Source: Dyadobacter arcticus
GTDB taxonomy: Bacteria; Bacteroidota; Bacteroidia; Cytophagales; Spirosomataceae
Assembly: GCF_011762185.1 (NCBI RefSeq)
Contig: NZ_JAASQJ010000005.1
Location: 428,562-492,561, forward strand
Length of the DNA: 64,000 nucleotides
Direction of reading: 5' to 3'
Positions 34,741 to 42,390 of this stretch are shown piece by piece (position 1 is the first letter of the stretch; every line of letters begins with the position of its first letter). The notes beneath the pieces are model-generated. The model was not told where the DNA came from and ran no database searches. It saw nothing but the letters and a program-made list of their open reading frames with translations. The translations under genes were made by a program, and so were the position numbers.

Positions 34741-36633
34741 ATGAGCGACGCCATTAAGCATGAGTGCGGTATAGCACTTATCCGTCTTAGAAAACCTTAT
34801 CAATACTACATCGACAAGTACGACACGCCGCTTTACGCCGTTCACAAGCTTTCGGTAATGATGGAAAAACAGGTCAACCGAGGACAAGATGGAGCCGGAG
34901 TAGCCAATATTAAGATCGACGTTCCGCCTGGGAGACGATATATCAGCAGATATAGATCCGTAGAACCTCAACCTCTTACGGATATTTTTTCCAAAATCCA
35001 CAAGAAATTTCGCAAAGGTTTAAAGGACCACAAAGACCGTGCTTCTGATGGTAAGTGGCTGCAGGAAAACCTCGCCTTTACAGGCGAAGTTTGGCTAGGG
35101 CATCTGAGGTACGGAACGCACGGCACCAATGAAGTGGAGAACTGCCATCCAATGCTTCGTCAAAGTAACTGGAGAAGCCGGAACCTGGTGATGGCCGGGA
35201 ATTTCAATATGACCAATGTGGACGAACTTTTCGGTAAGTTGGTATCGCTTGGACAGCATCCAAAAGAAAAAGTGGATACTGTGACGGTGATGGAGAAAAT
35301 TGGACATTTCCTGGATGAAGAAAATCAAAGAGTGTTCGAGCGGTTCAAAGGAATTTATGAAAATCCGACGCTTTCGGATGTCATCGAAGATAACATTGAT
35401 TTGCAGCGGTTGCTTTATAGGTCATGCCGCGATTTTGATGGCGGTTATGCCATGTGCGGGTTGACAGGCTACGGCGCATCTTTTGTTATTCGTGATCCTT
35501 CCGGCATTCGTCCTGCTTTTTATTATGCTGATGATGAAGTAGTTGTGGTTGCCTCTGAAAAACAGGCAATCAAAGCAGCGTTCAACGTCGAATATAGTCA
35601 GATCAAGGAAATAACACCTGGCTCCGCATTGATTATAGACAAAAATGGGGAGTATAATGAGTTTCCTATCCTGCCAAGACTTGAAAAACGCTCTTGCAGC
35701 TTCGAGCGGATTTATTTCTCCCGCGGCACCGATCCCGATATTTACAATGAACGCAAGCAGCTTGGTAAACTTCTGATCCCGCAAATACTTAAAGAGGTTA
35801 ACTACGATCTCGAAAATACAATCTTCTCCTACATTCCAAATACGGCAGAAACTGCTTTTCTGGGAATGATTGAAGGTTTGGAGGAATATCTTTCCAAGAA
35901 ACGGAAGCAAGCGATCATGGAAGGTATCCTGTTCGAAGCAGATCTTGAAAGAGTATTGTCTTTCCGTCCAAGGATTGAAAAGCTCGTAACTAAGGATGTG
36001 AAATCCCGAACATTCATCACAGCTGATGCATTGCGCGACGACATGGTGTCGAGTGTTTATGACACTACTTTCGAGGTGGTTCGCAAGAATATCGATACCG
36101 TGGTGATCATTGACGATTCCATTGTTAGGGGTACGACGCTTGAAAAAAGCATTTTGACTATGCTGGATCGGCTGAACCCGAAAAAAATAGTGGTCGCATC
36201 ATCGGCACCGCAAATCCGCTTTCCGGACTGTTACGGAATTGATATGTCGAAAATGAAGGATTTTGTTGCATTCAGGGCGGTCCTTAAATTGTTGGAAGAA
36301 CGTGATCTGGAATATTTGCTGGAAGATGTATATATGCAAAGCGTAACATCCATCGCAACCAAAAATCCATATCATACCAACTATGTAAAAGCGTTGTATG
36401 ATCCGTTTACAGATGAAGAGATTTCTCAGAAAATTGCTGAGATCATTCGTCCAAAGGACTTGAATGCAGAGCTTTCTGTTGTTTTTCAAACTGTTGACAA
36501 TTTGCATAAAGCCTGCCCAGGCCACTTGGGAGACTGGTACTTCACCGGTAATTACCCAACGTTGGGTGGAAACAAAGTGGTTAACAAAGCATTCTCCAAC
36601 TCGCATGAAGGGAAATTAGAGAGAGCCTACTAG
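34741..36633 (+). CDS. purF: Amidophosphoribosyltransferase, long form
   Basis: First committed enzyme of purine synthesis: transfers ammonia from glutamine to PRPP. The class II glutaminase nucleophile is Cys9 in KHECGIALIRL, followed by RGQDGAG and GHLRYGTHG. The PRPP-binding loop is TVVIIDDSIVRGTT. At 630 residues it is longer than the usual 470-500, with insertions in the glutaminase domain; this long form is typical of Bacteroidota as I recall. The leader before Cys9 would need removal for a free N-terminal cysteine. Confidence 0.92.
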   Translation: MSDAIKHECGIALIRLRKPYQYYIDKYDTPLYAVHKLSVMMEKQVNRGQDGAGVANIKIDVPPGRRYISRYRSVEPQPLTDIFSKIHKKFRKGLKDHKDRASDGKWLQENLAFTGEVWLGHLRYGTHGTNEVENCHPMLRQSNWRSRNLVMAGNFNMTNVDELFGKLVSLGQHPKEKVDTVTVMEKIGHFLDEENQRVFERFKGIYENPTLSDVIEDNIDLQRLLYRSCRDFDGGYAMCGLTGYGASFVIRDPSGIRPAFYYADDEVVVVASEKQAIKAAFNVEYSQIKEITPGSALIIDKNGEYNEFPILPRLEKRSCSFERIYFSRGTDPDIYNERKQLGKLLIPQILKEVNYDLENTIFSYIPNTAETAFLGMIEGLEEYLSKKRKQAIMEGILFEADLERVLSFRPRIEKLVTKDVKSRTFITADALRDDMVSSVYDTTFEVVRKNIDTVVIIDDSIVRGTTLEKSILTMLDRLNPKKIVVASSAPQIRFPDCYGIDMSKMKDFVAFRAVLKLLEERDLEYLLEDVYMQSVTSIATKNPYHTNYVKALYDPFTDEEISQKIAEIIRPKDLNAELSVVFQTVDNLHKACPGHLGDWYFTGNYPTLGGNKVVNKAFSNSHEGKLERAY

Positions 36634-36700
36634 GATAAAGAATTGTTTATTATTCAGCTGTTTTGGAAACAAGACAGCTAATTTTTTGTACTATACCGAA

Positions 36701-36790
36701 ATTCCGTCAACGTAATGACTGATTTTAGCTAAATTGCGTCAACATAATGACTGAATTTAGCTAAATTGCGTCAACATAATGACTGAATTA
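36701..36790. repeat. 32-bp tandem repeats in front of the AAA/DUF4143 ATPase gene
   Basis: Nearly three copies of a 32-bp unit (36701-36732, 36733-36764, 36765-36790). Units 2 and 3 are identical over their shared length; unit 1 differs at a few bases. Each carries GTCA-N6-TGAC (at 36706, 36738 and 36770), an inverted repeat. The array ends 4 bp before the ATG at 36795, so it covers the expected promoter and leader. Phased operator sites are one reading; a slipped-strand duplication is another. Confidence 0.85.
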
Positions 36791-36794
36791 ACAG

Positions 36795-37925
36795 ATGGAC
36801 ATACAAAGAGCATTACATAGTTCCATTCTCGAACGGCTTAAACCCAATAAGGTGAATGTCATCATGGGAACAAGGCGCGTTGGCAAAACCTTTCTGATCC
36901 AGAAAATTATCCGGGAAACGTCAGATAAAGTCTTCATGATGGAAGGAGAAGATGTCAATGTGCAGAATCTGCTCTCAGAAGTTAGCATTGCCAATTACAA
37001 AAGAATATTCTCTGACACTGAACTGCTTGTTATTGATGAAGCCCAGGCAATTCCGGATGTTGGTAAAAAGCTGAAACTCATTGTTGATCATGTTCCGGGC
37101 CTTAAAATAATAGCAACTGGCTCCTCAGCATTTGATCTCGCACAGCAATCGGGAGAACCGCTCACGGGCAGAAGTTATTTTCACAACTTATATCCCATTG
37201 CACAAGCAGAACTACTCCCGATTGAAAATGCACTTCAAACACGTCAGAATTTGGAAGAACGCATCATTTACGGCGGTTACCCCGAATTGTTTCAAATGAC
37301 CACATTAAGGGAGAAAGAGCTTTATCTTAAAGATCTGGTTAATTCTTATTTGCTCAAAGACATTCTGGCATATGAAGGAGTTCGCAATACCGACAAAATC
37401 AAGGATCTGCTGCGTTTAATCGCCTATCAATTAGGAAAAGAAGTGTCTATGCAGGAGCTTGGCAATACCTTGAATATAAGTAAGAATACCGTTGAAAAGT
37501 ATCTGGATCTTTTATCAAAAGTCTTTATTCTCAAAAAAATAGGAGGTTACAGCAAAAATCTCAGGAAAGAAGTAACCAAAAGCACACGCTGGTATTTTTA
37601 CGACAATGGTATCCGAAATGCCATTATCAATGAGTTCAAGCCTATTTCCTTACGTACCGATATTGGTGAAATCTGGGAAAACTACCTGATCAGTGAACGG
37701 ATAAAACTATTAAGTTACAATTATAGATATGTGGATCACTACTTTTGGCGCACATACGACCAGCAAGAGATCGATCTGCTGGAACTGGAAAATGGCCAAC
37801 TTTCCGCTTTTGAATTTAAATGGAAAAATGACCACTACAAGTTGCCTGCTATTTTCAAAACAGCCTACCCAGAAGCCACATTTACACTCATAAATCAAAG
37901 CAACTACCTGGAATTTATTTCTTAA
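36795..37925 (+). CDS. AAA ATPase with DUF4143 domain
   Basis: Widespread but uncharacterised prokaryotic ATPase family. Residues about 18-150 are the AAA_14 domain: Walker A GTRRVGKT, Walker B LLVIDEAQAIP and sensor IIATGSSAFDL. Then a winged-helix-like stretch (LGNTLNISKNTVEKYLDLLS). The C-terminal DUF4143 domain ends with EIDLLELENGQLSAFEFKW, a D-x(n)-E-x-K arrangement like restriction-endonuclease folds. Such genes occur in variable regions. Preceded by the 32-bp repeat array. Confidence 0.9.
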   Translation: MDIQRALHSSILERLKPNKVNVIMGTRRVGKTFLIQKIIRETSDKVFMMEGEDVNVQNLLSEVSIANYKRIFSDTELLVIDEAQAIPDVGKKLKLIVDHVPGLKIIATGSSAFDLAQQSGEPLTGRSYFHNLYPIAQAELLPIENALQTRQNLEERIIYGGYPELFQMTTLREKELYLKDLVNSYLLKDILAYEGVRNTDKIKDLLRLIAYQLGKEVSMQELGNTLNISKNTVEKYLDLLSKVFILKKIGGYSKNLRKEVTKSTRWYFYDNGIRNAIINEFKPISLRTDIGEIWENYLISERIKLLSYNYRYVDHYFWRTYDQQEIDLLELENGQLSAFEFKWKNDHYKLPAIFKTAYPEATFTLINQSNYLEFIS

Positions 37926-37997
37926 ATGTTCCTGCTTTCCTTTTCAACCAATCCCCTATTCGCTTAACTTGCTTCTCTAATTAAACCTAATCCCAAA

Positions 37998-38513
37998 ATG
38001 ACTCGATTCGAGAAAATCAGTTTTACAAAAATTTATTCGACGCTTTTGGCTCTTATGCTGCTGGCGAATACCTCGCAGGCTCAAACAACAACGGGGACAT
38101 TGAACGATATCAGTTTTCTAGAAGGTCACTGGCTTGGAACCTATAACGGTGGACCGATTGAGGCTTCATGGACAGCGCCAGCAGGTGACAATGTGATTGG
38201 ATATATCAGGATGATTAAGGACAATAAGCCCGCCTTATACGAGCTATTCGCATTTGAACAAACCGAAAAAGGGCCGGTGGCGCGGGTTAAGCATTTCAAA
38301 CCTGGCTTAATAGCGTTGGAAGAAAAGGCTGTGTCTGATACTTATAATTTCATTGAGGCAAAGAAAAATCAGGCCCTATTTGAAAAAGATGATATTTCGG
38401 TAAGGATAATATACGAGCGTCGCTCACAGAATCAGCTAGTGATACAACGTGGAAAAATGGAAGATAACAAATGGGTTTTTGCAGACTTATTTGTTTTTAA
38501 ACGCATTCCTTAG
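37998..38513 (+). CDS. Secreted DUF6265-like protein
   Basis: Signal peptide (STLLALMLLANTSQA) and a beta-rich domain: LNDISFLEGHWLGTYNGGPI, EASWTAPAGDNVIGYIRMI, HFKPGLIALEEK. This layout is that of DUF6265, a lipocalin-like secreted fold of unknown ligand. 171 residues. Separate from the ATPase gene by 72 bp. Confidence 0.8.
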   Translation: MTRFEKISFTKIYSTLLALMLLANTSQAQTTTGTLNDISFLEGHWLGTYNGGPIEASWTAPAGDNVIGYIRMIKDNKPALYELFAFEQTEKGPVARVKHFKPGLIALEEKAVSDTYNFIEAKKNQALFEKDDISVRIIYERRSQNQLVIQRGKMEDNKWVFADLFVFKRIP

Positions 38514-38563
38514 ATATCGCATTGATGCAAGGCAGCATTTTCGAGAGGAAATGCTTTTTTTGT

Positions 38564-39010
38564 CTAATTTTTTAGAATTAAATAAACACCTGCAACAAGC
38601 AAAACCGCCCCGGCTATCCTTGGCAAAGTGATCTGATGTGGTGCAAAGCCCTGAAATCCAAAATGGTCTATGGTCATTGCTGCGATCATTTGGCCTGCAA
38701 CAACCAGACAGATCATATTTGCCGGGCCAATATCGCGGATAATAAATATCACGGTCATCACGTAAAATGCACCCAGGACACCTCCCATAAAACGGGTCCA
38801 TGGAACTTGCTTGATTTCGCTAAGCGACGGGACGGGATTTTGATTGAAGCAGGCAAATGCAATCAGCAAAACAACAAATCCGACAAAAAACGAAGTGATT
38901 GCAGCCAGGATAGGGTTATTAAAAGACTCGCGAAGCTGCGCATTAACGCCCGACTGGACGGTATTGCTAATCCCGATCATAAAAGCGAAAAACAAGAATA
39001 GCCAGTTCAT
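38564..39010 (-). CDS. DMT-superfamily membrane protein (YdcZ family)
   Basis: Five hydrophobic helices in 148 residues: FLFFAFMIGISNTVQSGVNA, LAAITSFFVGFVVLLIAFA, FMGGVLGAFYVMTVIFII, ANMICLVVAGQMIAAM and LPRIAGAVLLVAGVYLI. This matches the DMT_YdcZ family, a half-size transporter group without known substrate. It follows nuoK on the same strand with a 15-nt gap. Confidence 0.85.
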   Translation of the reverse strand: MNWLFLFFAFMIGISNTVQSGVNAQLRESFNNPILAAITSFFVGFVVLLIAFACFNQNPVPSLSEIKQVPWTRFMGGVLGAFYVMTVIFIIRDIGPANMICLVVAGQMIAAMTIDHFGFQGFAPHQITLPRIAGAVLLVAGVYLILKN

Positions 39011-39025
39011 GGAGCAAAGGATCGT

Positions 39026-39337
39026 TTACTTCTTTAATTCACTTACCTCATCAGGGTCAACAGTTTGGAAGCGACCGTAAACTCTTAATATGATCGCAAG
39101 AGCAACAGTCACCTCAGCAGCCGCAACTACAATTACAAAAAGGGCAAAAAGCTGACCAGTCAGCCGCTCAGGATCATGCCTTCCAAATGCTACCAAATTG
39201 ATATTAACTGCATTAAGCATCAGCTCAATGCCAATCAAAATACCGATAAAGTGCCGCTTTGTGATTGCAATGGCCAGTCCAATGCAAAAGATGGCCGCCG
39301 CGACAAACAGATAATGCTGAATTGGTATCGTTGTCAT
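39026..39337 (-). CDS. nuoK: NADH-quinone oxidoreductase subunit K
   Basis: Small membrane subunit of complex I with three helices, related to MrpC. Motifs: IGLAIAITKRHFIGILIGIE with the conserved glutamate, LMLNAVNINLVAF and FALFVIVVAAAEVTVALAI with the second glutamate. 103 residues. Overlaps the end of nuoJ by 4 nt. Confidence 0.95.
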   Translation of the reverse strand: MTTIPIQHYLFVAAAIFCIGLAIAITKRHFIGILIGIELMLNAVNINLVAFGRHDPERLTGQLFALFVIVVAAAEVTVALAIILRVYGRFQTVDPDEVSELKK

Positions 39338-39891
39338 GGCGTAGGATTGCGGTTCAACGCAAGATAGGCGGCTCCTACCAGTGCAACCAAAAGTAAAACC
39401 GCCGCGACTTCAAATGGAAATAAGTGGCTCGTCATCAATTCAACTCCAATTGTTTTGATCGTAGACTTGCTGATCATTGCATCTCCTTTCATTTTAAAAT
39501 CAGATTTAAAAATGATTTTGATAAGAACTGCAAAAAAACCCAAACCGATCAAAAAGCCCCAAACCTCTCGTTTTACAAGTACTTCGACCTTATTATGCCT
39601 CGACGAATCGTCGCTTTTGTTGATATTTTGAGTAAGCATAATCCCAAAAATCAGTAACACAAGAATTCCGCCAACATAGATCATTATTTGCGAAACCCCA
39701 AGAAAATCTGCGCCTGCCAGAACAAACAATGCTGCAACACCCAAAAACGCAAGAAAAAGGGCAAATGCTGCATGAATGAGGTTTTTTGAAAATAAAATAA
39801 ATACCGCAGCAGTTACCGCCAATAGTGAAAATCCGTAAAATGCTGCTGCCTCCATAGAAAAAAATAACTGATGTTTCAAAATCTCGACCAA
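39334..39891 (-). CDS. nuoJ: NADH-quinone oxidoreductase subunit J (copy 2)
   Basis: Five-helix membrane subunit, 185 residues. ADFLGVSQIMIYVGGILVLL is the NuoJ signature helix; the C-terminus FEVAAVLLLVALVGAAYLAL is also typical. It follows the tailed nuoI without a gap and overlaps nuoK by 4 nt. It is clearly diverged from the copy at 3467-3985. Confidence 0.94.
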   Translation of the reverse strand: MVEILKHQLFFSMEAAAFYGFSLLAVTAAVFILFSKNLIHAAFALFLAFLGVAALFVLAGADFLGVSQIMIYVGGILVLLIFGIMLTQNINKSDDSSRHNKVEVLVKREVWGFLIGLGFFAVLIKIIFKSDFKMKGDAMISKSTIKTIGVELMTSHLFPFEVAAVLLLVALVGAAYLALNRNPTP

Positions 39892-40749
39892 CTATTCCTT
39901 CGGCGGTTTCGGTTTAATGGTTGGACGAAATACTGGCTTCGGTGGTACTGGCGGGGATTCAACCTCTGAAACAGGTTTTTCGTCAACTGGCTGGGTAGTA
40001 GTTTTAGGCTTTATCGTCGGGCGGAAAACCGGCTTAGCTGCAGGTTTTTCCACATCTTCCTTGTCTTCAATTATTTCAACCTTCGCCTCAATTTCCTGAG
40101 GTTTGGGCTTGATTGTTGGCTTAAACACAGGCCGCGCGGCAGGTGTAGCGGATTCTGAAAGAGGTACCGTCGCTGGCTTGGCGGCAATTTTTGATGCTTC
40201 TTTTTCTTTTTGAAACTGATCCAGTAACCTACGCTTTTCATCCGCTTCTTCGGGTGTCAGATTGGCATAATTGTAAACCATATCCCGAACGTCCAACTCG
40301 CTATAATCAAATGTTTTAGTCATTGTCAGACATTCCGTTGGGCAAACTGTTGTGCAAAGACCGCAGTAACAGCATTTGGCCATGTCAATATCAAACTTCG
40401 CTGCATACAGCCTGATCGGTGAACCATCAGAGGCACGTCCGACCTCTTCAATGGCGCGAATAGGCTCTATTTCAATACAATCGACAGGGCAGACTTTTAC
40501 GCATTTATCGCAAACAATGCAGTCATCCATCTCATTGTGAAGGCGATAGCGTCCGTTGTCGGGAATGGGTATGGTTTCTCGGGGATATTGGACGGTGACC
40601 ATGCCCTCGCCCTGGTCGTAAAAATTGCCAGACCGGATATCACTGGATTTACGGCGGTGGCGCGAACTCCAAAAGTGACTCAGCGTGAGCTTCATACCAA
40701 CAATCGTGGTATTGATTCCTTCCGATATGTTCTTAAAATATTCTGACAA
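39892..40749 (-). CDS. nuoI: NuoI-type ferredoxin with a repetitive Pro/Lys-rich tail (copy 2)
   Basis: Residues 1-180 are a NuoI core with two 4Fe-4S motifs, CIVCDKCVKVCP (77-88) and CCYCGLCTTVCP (126-137). Residues 180-285 are an extension with three copies of [KR]PVF[RK]PTIKPK at about 206-216, 239-249 and 271-281, spaced 32-33 residues apart and joined by acidic stretches (VEIIEDKEDVEK). Usual NuoI ends after about 180 residues. First of nuoI-nuoJ-nuoK, after which the complex I genes stop. Confidence 0.9.
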   Translation of the reverse strand: MSEYFKNISEGINTTIVGMKLTLSHFWSSRHRRKSSDIRSGNFYDQGEGMVTVQYPRETIPIPDNGRYRLHNEMDDCIVCDKCVKVCPVDCIEIEPIRAIEEVGRASDGSPIRLYAAKFDIDMAKCCYCGLCTTVCPTECLTMTKTFDYSELDVRDMVYNYANLTPEEADEKRRLLDQFQKEKEASKIAAKPATVPLSESATPAARPVFKPTIKPKPQEIEAKVEIIEDKEDVEKPAAKPVFRPTIKPKTTTQPVDEKPVSEVESPPVPPKPVFRPTIKPKPPKE

Positions 40750-40839
40750 AATCGCTTGTTCTAGTACCGAGTGGCTACCCTATTGCAAAGATAGAGTAAT
40801 CTTTTATTCCAGTGCGTGTCTCAAAGGCCTGAATTGCTC

Positions 40840-42348
40840 TTACCTTACTAACAGCAGTAAATGGTTAAGATATTTTTTTGCCAGGAAGTTCCTGTCAAAA
40901 TGTGCTTTGGCATATCGGTACCCATTTTCTCCTAGCTGTACCAATAGCTCAGGATCTTTTCGACAAAAGTTAATCAGGACAGCCAAAGCAATAGCATTTT
41001 CCGGCTCCACAAAAAAACCCGCTTTGGCCTCTTCTACTAATTGTTTGGAAATACCGTCAATGGCCATGATTACCGGTCTTTTGCAAGAAAAATAGTCAAA
41101 TGTTTTGTTGCTGTAAACTTTTTTGAAAGCCTCCGCTTTTTTTAATACTGAGATACCGATATCCGCCGCCAGAATGTACCGGAAGATTTCAGATTTGGGC
41201 ATTGGATCCATAAATCTTACATTCAATATACCTCGACGTTCGGTTTCCTGTTGAAGTTCTTGTTTCTGCATTCCATCCCCGATTAATAGAAAGCATACAT
41301 TCGTATCACGAAGCAATTCAGCAGCCTCGATAAGTTGGATCAAATGGTTTGCCACGCCATGAGCCCCGACGTAAATGATCACGAATTGATCTGTAATACA
41401 TAGTTTTTCACGAAAGACGGCCCGATCAAACTGTAAAGATGCCTTTTCTGAAAGATCGAAATCCGCAGCATTGGGAACATACACTATTTTGTCTTGATCG
41501 ACTCCTTTTTTACCAACCAGAATATCTTTGAATGCGGGAGTGAGGACATTGATTAGCCGGGCCTTCCTGTAAAGGTATTTTTCAAAAGCAAAAGACAACC
41601 GAATCAGTAGCGGATTCTTCAAAGCGCCTGTATCGATTGCCGATTCAGGCCACAAGTCCCTTATTTCTAGTACAAAAGGGATTTTTTTCCAAAAAGATAA
41701 TAGTAAAGCGGTGATTCCTACTGATAATGGCGGGGATGTAACGACAATCAAATCATACGTATTCCTTGCATAAAATATTCCTCCCAAAACGGATGAAAAA
41801 ACAAAAGAGAAATAGCCTGCAAGCCTTCCGGCAAAGCTGGAATTATACTGATCCGATACCCTGCAACGAATTACCGTCACGCCATCAACATTCCGTTTGG
41901 TTGCAATAAAGTCAACGCGCTTTTCTGAAGCCACTGCCATATAATTCGCTGTTCCCGCCAAAACTGAGACTTTATGACCCTCTCTCACCCATATCCTGCT
42001 CATTTCATTCCATCGCGAACCGCCGCCATCATGATCTTTAAGAAAATATTGATGTATTAGTAGAATGTGCATTTCTAAAATCACTTTTCTCGTCAAAGTC
42101 CGGGATGGGATTGAGCCTGCTTTTTGCTGCAAACGCCTAATCATTTCAGTCGCAGATATTGTGTCTTGCTCAATGGACAGATCCCTTTCTCCCTTTGACG
42201 TGGAATTTGTGCTTTGGTCACTATCTGAGATAATATTTTCCAAATATTTTTCAATAATATGCTCTACAGTGTCTCCTTTGGATTCTGCTAACTGTTTCAC
42301 CTTAGTCAGTTTCTGCTCGTCAATGTTGATTGTCAGTGTCATACGCAC
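40840..42348 (-). CDS. Glycosyltransferase family 4 protein with an antitoxin-like N-terminal extension
   Basis: From ATG 42072 (residue 93, MHILLIHQYFLKDHDGGGSR) the protein is a typical WcaI-type GT4 enzyme of polysaccharide synthesis, with VLEIRDLWPESA, RLINVLTPAFKDIL, VIIYVGAHGVAN and the GT-B end FDYFSCKRPVIMAIDG. The 92 residues before it (MTLTINIDEQKLTKVKQLAE, KGDTVEHIIEKYLENI) look like a ribbon-helix-helix antitoxin such as DUF6364 members and are not part of a GT. There is no stop between them. Either a true fusion or an antitoxin gene that has lost its stop and toxin. Starts a cluster with the two next genes. Confidence 0.85.
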   Translation of the reverse strand: MRMTLTINIDEQKLTKVKQLAESKGDTVEHIIEKYLENIISDSDQSTNSTSKGERDLSIEQDTISATEMIRRLQQKAGSIPSRTLTRKVILEMHILLIHQYFLKDHDGGGSRWNEMSRIWVREGHKVSVLAGTANYMAVASEKRVDFIATKRNVDGVTVIRCRVSDQYNSSFAGRLAGYFSFVFSSVLGGIFYARNTYDLIVVTSPPLSVGITALLLSFWKKIPFVLEIRDLWPESAIDTGALKNPLLIRLSFAFEKYLYRKARLINVLTPAFKDILVGKKGVDQDKIVYVPNAADFDLSEKASLQFDRAVFREKLCITDQFVIIYVGAHGVANHLIQLIEAAELLRDTNVCFLLIGDGMQKQELQQETERRGILNVRFMDPMPKSEIFRYILAADIGISVLKKAEAFKKVYSNKTFDYFSCKRPVIMAIDGISKQLVEEAKAGFFVEPENAIALAVLINFCRKDPELLVQLGENGYRYAKAHFDRNFLAKKYLNHLLLLVR

Positions 42349-42390
42349 GATTGTTTTCTTACAAATAAAGAATATCTCCTGATTTTCATT

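Noticed and set aside
36701..36790. CRISPR-like short tandem repeat
   Set aside because: The 32-bp units are directly adjacent with no spacers.
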